The position numbers were made by a program, and so were the translations under genes. Source: an uncultured Alteromonadaceae bacterium (GTDB lineage Bacteria > Pseudomonadota > Gammaproteobacteria > Enterobacterales > Alteromonadaceae). From it: DNA of 64,000 bases. Of this stretch, positions 45,732 through 55,337 are shown in pieces (positions within the stretch are counted from its first letter, which is position 1; every line of letters starts with the position of its first letter). The stretch is taken from contig CAJXMO010000005.1 in NCBI GenBank assembly GCA_913056495.1, positions 62,001 through 126,000 on the forward strand, read 5' to 3'. The notes below the pieces were generated by a model. The model worked only from the letters and a program-made list of their open reading frames with translations. It did not search any database and had not been told where the DNA came from.

Positions 45732-46526
45732 ATGCTGGAACTAAGACAGGTATGTAAAAAGTTTAATTTAAAACAGGCAGCAGAATTACAACGTCAGGAT
45801 CCGAGAATAAAAGGACGTTTTTTTCATGCACTAAAGGATTTTGACCTGAGATTTGAGCAAGGGGAAGTCCTTGGGTTGCTTGGTGCAAATGGAGCGGGCA
45901 AAACCAGCTTGCTACGCATTTTATCAACAGCGCTTAAAGCCGACTCCGGCGATATACTGTTTGAGGGACAAAACATTCAGCAAACCCTGGCGGATTACCG
46001 ACGAAAAATTGGTTTTTTATCTGGTACAACTGGCTTATATGAGCGTTTAACCGGTTATGAAAACCTAGCTTACTTTGCTCGTTTATATGGGTTAAATCAG
46101 GTGCAACTGGCAAACAGAATCAAAGCCTTATCGGATTTGCTTGGATTAAAATCTTTTATCAATCGCCGTTTATCAGACTATTCGACCGGGATGAAACAAA
46201 GAGTAGCAATAGCACGCTGCGTTTTGCACTCGCCTAAATTAGTCATTTTAGATGAACCGACAACCGGGCTGGATATAGTTGCAAAAGAAGTCATTCTTAA
46301 ATTTATTGAATCTATGCAAGCAGATAATGTGAGCATTATTTTTTCAACACACGATATGGCTGAAGTGGAGCGTTTGTGTCAGCGGGTTTGTATTATCGAT
46401 AAAGGGCATAATATTTTTACAGGCTCAATTGAAACGTTAAAACAACAAACCGGCGAGCTTTTTCTTCAGCAAGCTTTATTTGGTTTAATACATTCAGAAG
46501 ATGCGACGGATGTTTCACTATGCTAA
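45732..46526 (+). CDS. ABC transporter ATP-binding protein (NatA-like)
   Basis: A 264-residue ABC ATPase. Walker A GANGAGKTS near 51-59, signature YSTGMKQRVAIARC near 151-164, and Walker B LVILDEPTTGLD near 170-181 are intact. The overall form resembles NatA, the ATPase of a sodium exporter in Bacillus; the true substrate is unknown. The following permease gene begins 7 bp before this gene ends, so the pair is one transporter operon. Confidence 0.92.
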   Translation: MLELRQVCKKFNLKQAAELQRQDPRIKGRFFHALKDFDLRFEQGEVLGLLGANGAGKTSLLRILSTALKADSGDILFEGQNIQQTLADYRRKIGFLSGTTGLYERLTGYENLAYFARLYGLNQVQLANRIKALSDLLGLKSFINRRLSDYSTGMKQRVAIARCVLHSPKLVILDEPTTGLDIVAKEVILKFIESMQADNVSIIFSTHDMAEVERLCQRVCIIDKGHNIFTGSIETLKQQTGELFLQQALFGLIHSEDATDVSLC

Positions 46527-47725
46527 CCGTTTATAAAAAAGAACTGACAGAGCTTGCCCGCGATAAAAAAACACTCTTATTTATGATTTTATTGCCGATG
46601 ATTATTTTTCCAGCTTTGTTTGGTAGTCTGGCTTTATTTGCGGCTAAAACAATTCAGACAGAGCAATCTCGCATACTGAATTATATAGTTATAAATCAAA
46701 CGGATAATGCATTTTTACAATCACTTAAAGCCGATTCTGGCTTTAAGTGGATTGACCCTGAGTTATATCCGAATCAGGATAGCTGGCAGGTCGCACTGCA
46801 AAATCGGCAACTGGATTTTGTGATTGTTATGAATCCGAATTTTACGGCAGAGCTTGATCTTAATTATCAGCTGACATGGCAACTTCATACCTATAATACA
46901 GACGGGATTAATGGTGTGATGAGTCGGGTCCGGCATAAATTATCTGATTTTAATCAGGCGTTAACGCGCTCAAAGTTAACTCAACTTGGGGTTCAGTCAG
47001 AACAGATAAAAGGGGTCGTCGAGCCGGTTAAACTGGAACAAATTAATATTGCTGGCAAAAAAGAAAATATTGGCAGTCATCTGGGCGGTGCGCTGACTTA
47101 TATTTTGCTGCCATTGTGTTTGTTAGGTGCTATGTATCCAGCAATTGATTTAGGTGCAGGAGAAAAGGAGCGCGGGACTTTAGAGTCCATCATTATCTCG
47201 CCGGTCAGTGCAACCCAATTGGTATTAGGAAAGTATCTGACGGTTGTGACAGCTGCTTTTATGGCAGCCATTATGGCCATTGTCAGTTTTATTTTATGGG
47301 GCTTTATCTTTGCTCAGGGGTTGGCCGTGAAGTTTATTGTCGACATGGTATCAACGTTGGGCGTGACAGATTTATTATTGGCACTTTGGATGATGCTGCC
47401 GCTTATTCTGTTTGTATCAGCGCTGGTATTGAGCATTTCAATTTATGCCAAAAACTTTAAGGAAGCACAAAACTTTATGGGGCCGCTGAGTTTACTGATT
47501 TTTGTGCCTTTAATCGTTGCTATGTTGCCCGGGATTGAACTGAATCTGGCTTGGGCATTTGTGCCAATCAGCAACGTTGCTCTGGCGGTTAAAGAAATAC
47601 TCAAAGGTCATGGTGATTTTCTGATACTGGCATTAATTTGGTTTTCACAGTTAGGACTGGCGAGTCTAATGCTCGGATTTTGCATCTATTGTTTTAAACG
47701 TGAATCCGTCTTGTTTAGAAACTAG
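46520..47725 (+). CDS. ABC transporter permease (NatB/ABC-2 type)
   Basis: A 401-residue ABC-2-type permease: one N-terminal helix (about 20-42), a roughly 140-residue extracytoplasmic domain, then five or six helices from about 190 on. The GAGEKERGTLESIIISPVS segment near 213-231 is the conserved cytoplasmic loop of NatB-like permeases. It partners the ATPase encoded just upstream. Exported substrate unknown; sodium or a small toxic compound are possibilities for the family. Confidence 0.9.
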   Translation: MLTVYKKELTELARDKKTLLFMILLPMIIFPALFGSLALFAAKTIQTEQSRILNYIVINQTDNAFLQSLKADSGFKWIDPELYPNQDSWQVALQNRQLDFVIVMNPNFTAELDLNYQLTWQLHTYNTDGINGVMSRVRHKLSDFNQALTRSKLTQLGVQSEQIKGVVEPVKLEQINIAGKKENIGSHLGGALTYILLPLCLLGAMYPAIDLGAGEKERGTLESIIISPVSATQLVLGKYLTVVTAAFMAAIMAIVSFILWGFIFAQGLAVKFIVDMVSTLGVTDLLLALWMMLPLILFVSALVLSISIYAKNFKEAQNFMGPLSLLIFVPLIVAMLPGIELNLAWAFVPISNVALAVKEILKGHGDFLILALIWFSQLGLASLMLGFCIYCFKRESVLFRN

Positions 47726-47856
47726 AAACTCGCAACTCTATAATAAATTTAGGATCTAAAACCTAATTATCAAAACAGGGCTATTGAGTCAGGTTCATTT
47801 ATTTTATAATGCACCAATAAAAGTAATCTATAAAATAAAGAACTTAATTAGGTTTT

Positions 47857-48303
47857 ATGCGCAAACTATTTACCGGCCTTATCTTATGGTCCGGACTTTT
47901 ATTTCAGACTCAAGTTAGCTCTGCACCCGCTCATTTTGGTAATGCGACAGTCAGTGAAATAGTCAGGGTTTATGATGGTGATACTTTTACTGTCAATTTG
48001 AGTGAGTGGCCATCCATTATCGGGCAGGAAATAAATATCAGAGTTAATGGCGTAGACACACCAGAAATTCGCGGAAAATGCAGTTACGAAAAATCTATGG
48101 CTAAACGCGCAAAACAATTTACCTTGGCCAAACTTAAATCGGCTCAAAAAATTGAGCTTGTTGAAATCCAGCGCGATAAATACTTTCGTATTTTGGCAAA
48201 AGTCCTGATTGACGGGATCGATTTAGCCGATTTACTGATCAGCCATAAACTAGCCGTCGCTTATGATGGTGGCCGCAAAAATAACCCCTGGTGCCGTCAA
48301 TAA
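47857..48303 (+). CDS. Secreted staphylococcal-nuclease-like thermonuclease
   Basis: A 148-residue SNase-fold protein. A signal peptide (MRKLFTGLILWSGLLFQ...SSAPA, cut near residue 25) directs export. The catalytic set is visible: VYDGDTFTV near 40, R and E in RVNGVDTPEI near 63-72, and the second arginine in RDKYFRILAKV near 107. It probably cleaves DNA or RNA outside the cytoplasm. It precedes recC by 37 bp, but its different role makes shared control doubtful. Confidence 0.9.
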   Translation: MRKLFTGLILWSGLLFQTQVSSAPAHFGNATVSEIVRVYDGDTFTVNLSEWPSIIGQEINIRVNGVDTPEIRGKCSYEKSMAKRAKQFTLAKLKSAQKIELVEIQRDKYFRILAKVLIDGIDLADLLISHKLAVAYDGGRKNNPWCRQ

Positions 48304-48339
48304 AAGCAATACCGGGCAAATGCAATCGATAAGGATTTT

Positions 48340-51300
48340 ATGTTAATTGTTTATCCATCTAACCGATTAGAAGATTTAATCATACTGTTAGATAAAGTGC
48401 TAGAAAACAGACAAGGCCATATCTTTGATAAAGACCAGATTCTGGTCGAAAGTCAGGGCATGCAGCACTGGATCAATATGCAACTGGCACAACAAAAAGG
48501 CATTGCGATGAATATTGACTTTCCAATGCCGTCGCGATTTATCTGGGACTTAGCGCGCCAAATCTTAGGGGATGAATTAATCCCAAAAAAATCGCCTTAT
48601 AGCCGTGAAATCCTGGCATTTCGTATTGAGCAGATTATTTCAGAATCAAGTTTTAATCAGGACCCGGATGTTAAAGCGGTTCTCGATTATTGGCAAAAGG
48701 CTTCTAACTCAAAACAGTGCCGCCGTTTTCAGCTCGCATCTAAACTGGCTGATGTTTATGAGCAATATATGTTATACCGTCCTCAGTGGATAGAGCAGTG
48801 GCAACAAAACCAGATGCCGGATGAATTAAACAATCAAAAATTAAAAGAAACTGCAAACTGGCAGGCGAAAATCTGGCGATTATTGACAGAGCAGGAAGCC
48901 TATCATCAAGCCAATTTACAGGATATGGCTATTGAACAACTCGGCGAACATACAGATAAATTACCCAATCAAATTTATATTTTTGGCATTAATGCGTTAC
49001 CACCAAAAAGCTTAGCTTTTTTTGAAGCGATTTCAGCGCATATCCCGGTACATTTATTTCATCTTAATCCTTCGGTCGAATTCTGGGGAGACATTCAAAC
49101 TGATAAAGCCCAAGCCAGAAAAATGCGGACTCAAAAAGTCGAAAACTGGCTGGATGAGTCTTTAGTTTCTAATCCTTTACTGGCTAATTTGGGCGCTCAG
49201 GGAAAAGCCTTTTTTAACTGTCTACAACAGCTTAATACATTCGAGATTAGTGGCTACAGTGATTTAGAAAATGATGCTGAAAAAACCGCTGATAGGACAA
49301 TTTTACACTGCATTCAGCAGGATATACTGAATCTAAAAGATGGCAGACAAAGCCCTGAACATAAAATCGATCAGTCTGTCGTGATCAGTTCAAGCCATAG
49401 TGCGCTTCGAGAAATACAGGCGCTGCACGACTATTTACTTCATCAGTTTAATCAAAATCCACAACTAAAACCTCAGGATATTCTGGTGATGTGTCCGGCC
49501 ATTGAAGATTATGCGCCTTATATTGATGCCGTATTTAAACAAGCGAATATTCAAACTGAATTCGATCCGCAAGACAAAAGCATCATACTGCCTTGCTCGA
49601 TAGCAGACCGGAACTCTCTTGATGCTGAGCCTTTAATTAACAGTTTTACCGATTTGCTGAATTTACCAGACAGCCGTTTTGAAGTGAGTAAAATTCTGGA
49701 TTATATTCGCTTACCAGCGCTTCAACAAAAATTTGGTTTTAGCGAAACGGAACTCAGTACAATTGAGTACTGGCTAGAGCAGGCACAAATTCACTGGGGG
49801 CTGGATAGTCAGCACAAAGCTCAGATCAGCGATCTGAATCAGGCGAGTGAAACTTATACCTGGCACTGGGGATTGCAACGGCTTATCTATGGGTTTGCCT
49901 GGGGTGATCAAATGCATTTGGCCAATGAGCAATTATGGCTGCCGCATGTTGAGGGTCAGCAAGCTGTTTTATTAGGGCGTTTATGTCATTTACTTGAGCG
50001 GCTGCAGGCGCATAGTTTAGCGTTGAGAAAGCCAAGAACACCATTTGAATGGCACGCCTATCTAAACGAACTTAAACAGGATTTTTTTGCAGAAGATGAA
50101 CAGGAACTGGATGCATTTTTAATCATTGAAAATGCAATTAACGGGCTCACAGAAAGGTGTCAAAAGGCCGGTTTTGACAAAGAACTGGATTTAGCAACGC
50201 TCCGTTATTATCTGACCCAGCATTTTAGTCAGCCCGATGCAAGCAATCACTTTATGACAGGCCAGATTACCTTTTGCTCTATGGTGCCTATGCGCAGCAT
50301 TCCATTTAAAGTGATTGCGATTTTAGGGCTCAATGATGGCCAGTATCCACGTCAGCAAACCCCCATTAGTTTTGATTTGATGGCTTCGACTCAGGTTAAA
50401 TTGGGCGATCGATCTCGTCGCGGCGATGACAGATACTTATTTCTTGAAGCCTTGATTTCGGCCAGAGAAAGTTTATATCTGAGTTTTCAGGGACGGGATA
50501 TTCGTAACAATGAAGTGCGTCAACCCAGTTTAATTTTAAAAGAGTTGATGGAATATTTAACTCAGGCATATGGCTGGCAATTTGATATAGATTCAGACAA
50601 CAGCCAGCTCAATGTGAATCCGTTGCATCCATTTAGTGCCAAAGCATATCAGGGACCATGGCCAAGCTTTGATAAAAACTGGCTCAGATTGCTACGACAG
50701 GATTCAGACAAAAACGCGGACAATAAACAAACAGAATCAGCATCCATCTCTGATAGCAACTGCGTATCAGGAGAGCAGCAAACGCTCAATTTGGATATTG
50801 AAGACCTGGTTGCTTATTATACGAATCCACTCGCCAGTTTCGCTAGGCAGAATCTTAAACTTAATTTTAATGATCTCAGTTTGGTGCTCGATGATGTGGA
50901 GCCCTTTGCGGTTAATGCGCTTGATGAGTACCTGTTTCGACAGGCGGTATGTGAGGCCAGAATTAAGCAACAGGATATCGCAGACCTGATTGAACAAACG
51001 AAACTATCCGGAAAGTTACCCGAATCACCGATTCAGGTTCAGATTATTGAAGAGGTTGTGCAAACGGCCGATATGCTTGCTGAACAAGTCACACAATATA
51101 ATCTTGAAAAGCAGATCGTTGAGTTAAATTTTTTAGTTAAGTTATCCGCAGATAAAAGCATCAAACTGAATTTGACTGGACAATTATCAATTGATTCAGC
51201 AAAAGCGACCTTAGTTAGCTGGCGCTGTGCGAGTCGCAAAGCAAAGGATGATATCCGCCTCTGGTTACAACATTTAATGGCACAATTGACCATAAACCGG

Positions 51301-51705
51301 GCTGAACCAACTGAGTCCGGTTTAAAAAGTATCGGAATTTTTCTGAACGGCAAAAAAGATAATACGAGTTTAATTGAGGTAATGCCTCAGCCTCAGGAAA
51401 CCGCTCGCCAGTTGTTAGAGTCTTTGTTGCTTTATTATTGCCATGGTCGGGAGCAGGTTCAGATTTATTATGTTGAGCTGGCTAAAAGTCTGCTTAAGAA
51501 GCATAGTAGACAGGATATAAATGACTTAATTGGCAATCCGGAACAGGTAAAAATTTGGCAAAAATATCAGCAGGATACACTGGCCGAAGATGAATATTTT
51601 AACTGGTTTTTTCCATCAGGTGTGGCCTATCAGGCAGAAACCCACCAAGCGCTGCTTACTTTGTTTCAGCCACTTTATCAGGCGGTAAATGAGGTGAAAT
51701 TATAA
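48340..51705 (+). CDS. recC: Exodeoxyribonuclease V gamma subunit RecC
   Basis: The Chi-recognition subunit of the RecBCD helicase-nuclease. The 1121-residue length is that of E. coli RecC (1122). It has the inactivated helicase-like fold with N-terminal MLIVYPSNRLEDL and ESQGMQHWINMQLA near 40, and FCSMVPMRSIPFKVIAILGLNDGQYPR near 645, all RecC-typical. It heads recC-recB-recD, with recB beginning at the last base of its stop. In E. coli ptrA lies between recC and recB; here it is absent. Confidence 0.96.
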   Translation: MLIVYPSNRLEDLIILLDKVLENRQGHIFDKDQILVESQGMQHWINMQLAQQKGIAMNIDFPMPSRFIWDLARQILGDELIPKKSPYSREILAFRIEQIISESSFNQDPDVKAVLDYWQKASNSKQCRRFQLASKLADVYEQYMLYRPQWIEQWQQNQMPDELNNQKLKETANWQAKIWRLLTEQEAYHQANLQDMAIEQLGEHTDKLPNQIYIFGINALPPKSLAFFEAISAHIPVHLFHLNPSVEFWGDIQTDKAQARKMRTQKVENWLDESLVSNPLLANLGAQGKAFFNCLQQLNTFEISGYSDLENDAEKTADRTILHCIQQDILNLKDGRQSPEHKIDQSVVISSSHSALREIQALHDYLLHQFNQNPQLKPQDILVMCPAIEDYAPYIDAVFKQANIQTEFDPQDKSIILPCSIADRNSLDAEPLINSFTDLLNLPDSRFEVSKILDYIRLPALQQKFGFSETELSTIEYWLEQAQIHWGLDSQHKAQISDLNQASETYTWHWGLQRLIYGFAWGDQMHLANEQLWLPHVEGQQAVLLGRLCHLLERLQAHSLALRKPRTPFEWHAYLNELKQDFFAEDEQELDAFLIIENAINGLTERCQKAGFDKELDLATLRYYLTQHFSQPDASNHFMTGQITFCSMVPMRSIPFKVIAILGLNDGQYPRQQTPISFDLMASTQVKLGDRSRRGDDRYLFLEALISARESLYLSFQGRDIRNNEVRQPSLILKELMEYLTQAYGWQFDIDSDNSQLNVNPLHPFSAKAYQGPWPSFDKNWLRLLRQDSDKNADNKQTESASISDSNCVSGEQQTLNLDIEDLVAYYTNPLASFARQNLKLNFNDLSLVLDDVEPFAVNALDEYLFRQAVCEARIKQQDIADLIEQTKLSGKLPESPIQVQIIEEVVQTADMLAEQVTQYNLEKQIVELNFLVKLSADKSIKLNLTGQLSIDSAKATLVSWRCASRKAKDDIRLWLQHLMAQLTINRAEPTESGLKSIGIFLNGKKDNTSLIEVMPQPQETARQLLESLLLYYCHGREQVQIYYVELAKSLLKKHSRQDINDLIGNPEQVKIWQKYQQDTLAEDEYFNWFFPSGVAYQAETHQALLTLFQPLYQAVNEVKL

Positions 51706-54700
51706 TGAAGCAAGCAAATAATCTTGCGCCGGCGGATTTGATTCTAAACGGTCGTCATTTAATTGAAGCCAGCGCAGGCACAGGTAAAACCTTTAATATT
51801 ACGCGCCTTTATATTCGTTTTTTACTTGAGAAAAAACTCAGTGTTCAGCAAATCCTGGTCATGACATTTACTAAAGCTGCGACACAGGAGCTTAGAGGCC
51901 GGATTGATAAAGAACTCAGACATGCATTAAGTCACTGGGGAGCGTTAGGAAAAGGCGATCCGTTTTTTGCCAAAATGGAATCAAGATTCAGTAAATCTGA
52001 AGTTGAACCAGTTTTAAAACTGGCTTTGCTGGAGTTGGATGAAGCATCCATTTATACGATTCATGGATTTTGCAATCGTGTTTTGTCTGCTCAGGCATTT
52101 GCCAGCGGTATTGATTTTGATACCCAAATGGAAACAGATACCAGTGAATTATTATTAACTGCGACTCAGGACTGGCTCCGGCAAATAAACGATCAGAGCG
52201 AAAATTTTGAATTACTTCAGCAAAATAACTGGCATACACCTGAGCAGTTTTTAAATCAGTTTGGTGTGGCTATCCGCCAAAGTGAACCTTTATCAGCCGT
52301 TGATTCAGACAAAGTCAAGGCAGGAATTCAGGCGAGCATGAATGACATACTCGATGAATTTAACCTGCAAAAAAATAAGGTTAAAGCTGAATTATTGGCC
52401 GCAAAAAATGAAATTTTTGATGCTTTGGTTGAAAATCATAAAGATAGAGATAAACGACAGCAGGAATGGCAATTATTGCTAGAGTGGCTTGAATCTCGAG
52501 ATGACAGCCCAACGCCAAAAGCGGCTGTTGACTTTGTCAATGGTAATCGTTATCGCAAAAATGAAAGCTTAAAAGTTTTATTTGAACCTTTTAAGCAGCT
52601 TAAAGACCAGTTTAAAAAAACGCTTGATGCGATTTGCAACAGAGCTGAGCAACAAGCTGCTAATGTGGATATCAGTCAGTTGGTGTTAAAAGGAATTGCA
52701 CAAATCAAAGCCAGGTTTGCACAGAGCAAATTAAAAAATAGTTTAATGGATTTTGACGACTTAGTCGTTCAGCTCAGTCAGCTCTTGCTAGCAGAAAAAG
52801 CAAAACTTGAAGACTTGGCAAACCAGTCTCAAAACCCTGAATCACTGGCAGCTTTGACACTGTCATTAAAACAGGAATATCCGGTTGCGCTAGTAGATGA
52901 GTTTCAGGATACAGACTCGGCTCAGTATGCCATTTTAGATTGCCTTTACCCAAGCTTAAAACAAGGTGCAAAGTCTGCCGGTCAATGTTTATTGATGATA
53001 GGCGATCCCAAACAAGCGATTTATGGATTCAGAGGCGGTGATATTTTTACATATTTAGCCGCGCGTAAACAGGCTGACTATCTCTGGGTAATGGATACAA
53101 ACTGGCGCTCAGTTGCAGACATGGTAACGGCTTATAATCGGCTGTTTTGGGGAAATACGCTTAATTCGCCTGCGAATCCTGTTTTTGGTTATAACATCAA
53201 CTATGAACAAATCAAATCAACAGACCATGCCAGTGCCAATCAATACCCGTTATCCGATGTGAACCCGGAGCGAAAGGCACTGAATTATATCTGGCTGGAA
53301 GCAGTAGAAAATCCGGGGGGGGCGAGAGGAAAAGCCTTAAAAGAAGACTATTGCCAGCATCTAGCGCTTTGGTGTACCAATGAAATTATTCGTCTATTAA
53401 ATGATGCTCAGTTAGGTACATCGCCTTTAACGCAACAGAATATTGCCATTTTAGTTAAAACCGGGCGTGAAGCTGCAATTATTCAGTCGGCGCTGGCGCA
53501 AAGTGGTTTAGCCAGTGTTTATTTAAGCGATCGTTCTAACCTATTTTTATCCGAACAAGCACGTCAGATTGAATATTTGCTGGCGGCTTTATTGGAAGTG
53601 GATAACGAAAGTTTATTGATTCGGGCATTTTCAACGCGTTTATTTTCATTTGATGCAGAACAGTTACGCCGGTTTCAGGATCCTGAGTTCCAACATGAGT
53701 GGGAAGATGCGGTTAATCTGGCAACAGAATTAAAACTTATCTGGCAATATAAAGGCGTCATGTCGTTATTGCTACATTTAATTCATCATTATTATGCAGC
53801 CAACTCAGATTCATTTGAAAGAGAATTAACCAACTTAATGCATCTGGCAGAAATTTTACAACAGGCTTCACGTCAGTTTAAGCATCCTCAGCAATTATTA
53901 AAATGGTATAAACATCAACGAGAGCAGGGCCGCAGTGAAGCCGAGCAACGCCTTGAAAGTGAAGCCAACCTGATCAGAATTATTACTCAACACAGTTCAA
54001 AAGGACTGGAATATCCGGTTGTATTTATTCCGTTTGCCAATATTTATACCGATCCGAGTAAAGTCGGGAAGCAGACTAAACAGTATTTTAAATTTTATGA
54101 TGAAGCAAATGGGTTAAGTGCTCAGCAAATTGGGGCCGATGATAAGGTGATTGAATATGCCATTAGGCAAGGCATTGCCGAATCCATTCGTCTGTTATAC
54201 GTTGCAATAACGCGGGCTGAACATAGATGTTATTTAGGGTTGGCACCTTTTGAACAGGCTGAGCAATCGGCACTGGCCAAAGCAATTGGCTTGGACGCTG
54301 CAACAAGCTGGCCACAGGCCCTGAAAAAAGTGGTGACATCCAGTCAGGGGTCTAGTTCATTTTTAGCGTTACCCGAAGAAATTCATGTTGAGCTTTTTAA
54401 TCAAGCCGATCAACAACAAAACAATCTGCAGGCACAATCCTTCAGCAGCGAGTTAAATGATAGTTGGCGTTTATACTCTTTTTCTAAAATGACAAGGAAT
54501 GCCCATTCATCGTTAAATGATAAAGCCTATGAAAGGTTAGATCAGCCTGTTAAGACAGAGGACAATCCAGCGTTGATGGAAAATGCTCAGCGTATTCAGT
54601 TTACTTTGAAAAAGGGGGCTGCCGCCGGTAATTTATTGCATGATATTTTAGAATACACAGATTTTAGCCGCGCCAATTGGCAGGATACGATAACCGAACC

Positions 54701-55337
54701 ATTAACCCGGTTTGGTGAACTGTCAGAGGATGAAATTCAGGCATTAATCGAATGGCTGGATTCTTTAATTCATGCCCAATTCCCGCTTATAGATACACCC
54801 GAACACCTTATCAGCTTAGCTGAATTACCAATGCAGCAGACACTTAGAGAAGCCGAATTCTATTTTCCACTGGCAAAAACTCAGGTTGGTTTGTTAATGA
54901 ATTTGCTCAAACATCACAGGCAGCAAGAGCAGGGTATTTATTTACCGACTGAAGCCGAATTAGAGGGCATGATGCATGGTTTCATCGATTTAATCTTTGA
55001 GTATCAGGGCAAATTTTATGTTGCAGATTATAAGTCAACGCATCTGGGAGATGATTTTAACGCTTACCAGCATGACGATATGAAATTGAATAATCAGACA
55101 CATTTTTATGATTTACAATATCTGATTTACAGTTATGCATTACATAAGTACCTAGCCGGCAGGCTGGCAAATTATGATTTTGAAACGCACTTTGGTGGGG
55201 TTTATTATTTTTATTTGCGTGGCATGGATAAAGACAATCAGCAGGCTTTTGGTGTATTTCAAACTGAGATTACAACCGATGAAATGACTATGCTGGAAAG
55301 CGTTTTTGAAGTCGATGAAGAGGCGTATTTATCATGA
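51705..55337 (+). CDS. recB: Exodeoxyribonuclease V beta subunit RecB
   Basis: The slow helicase and only nuclease of RecBCD. The 1210-residue protein has Walker A EASAGTGKTFNI near 22, QILVMTFTKAATQELR near 50, VDEFQDTDSAQY near 398, and a C-terminal RecB nuclease domain with GFIDLIFEYQGKFYVADYKS near 1087-1106 (metal-binding aspartates and catalytic lysine). Length is near the E. coli value (1180). Start overlaps the recC stop by one base; the recD start overlaps its own end by 4 bp. Confidence 0.97.
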   Translation: MKQANNLAPADLILNGRHLIEASAGTGKTFNITRLYIRFLLEKKLSVQQILVMTFTKAATQELRGRIDKELRHALSHWGALGKGDPFFAKMESRFSKSEVEPVLKLALLELDEASIYTIHGFCNRVLSAQAFASGIDFDTQMETDTSELLLTATQDWLRQINDQSENFELLQQNNWHTPEQFLNQFGVAIRQSEPLSAVDSDKVKAGIQASMNDILDEFNLQKNKVKAELLAAKNEIFDALVENHKDRDKRQQEWQLLLEWLESRDDSPTPKAAVDFVNGNRYRKNESLKVLFEPFKQLKDQFKKTLDAICNRAEQQAANVDISQLVLKGIAQIKARFAQSKLKNSLMDFDDLVVQLSQLLLAEKAKLEDLANQSQNPESLAALTLSLKQEYPVALVDEFQDTDSAQYAILDCLYPSLKQGAKSAGQCLLMIGDPKQAIYGFRGGDIFTYLAARKQADYLWVMDTNWRSVADMVTAYNRLFWGNTLNSPANPVFGYNINYEQIKSTDHASANQYPLSDVNPERKALNYIWLEAVENPGGARGKALKEDYCQHLALWCTNEIIRLLNDAQLGTSPLTQQNIAILVKTGREAAIIQSALAQSGLASVYLSDRSNLFLSEQARQIEYLLAALLEVDNESLLIRAFSTRLFSFDAEQLRRFQDPEFQHEWEDAVNLATELKLIWQYKGVMSLLLHLIHHYYAANSDSFERELTNLMHLAEILQQASRQFKHPQQLLKWYKHQREQGRSEAEQRLESEANLIRIITQHSSKGLEYPVVFIPFANIYTDPSKVGKQTKQYFKFYDEANGLSAQQIGADDKVIEYAIRQGIAESIRLLYVAITRAEHRCYLGLAPFEQAEQSALAKAIGLDAATSWPQALKKVVTSSQGSSSFLALPEEIHVELFNQADQQQNNLQAQSFSSELNDSWRLYSFSKMTRNAHSSLNDKAYERLDQPVKTEDNPALMENAQRIQFTLKKGAAAGNLLHDILEYTDFSRANWQDTITEPLTRFGELSEDEIQALIEWLDSLIHAQFPLIDTPEHLISLAELPMQQTLREAEFYFPLAKTQVGLLMNLLKHHRQQEQGIYLPTEAELEGMMHGFIDLIFEYQGKFYVADYKSTHLGDDFNAYQHDDMKLNNQTHFYDLQYLIYSYALHKYLAGRLANYDFETHFGGVYYFYLRGMDKDNQQAFGVFQTEITTDEMTMLESVFEVDEEAYLS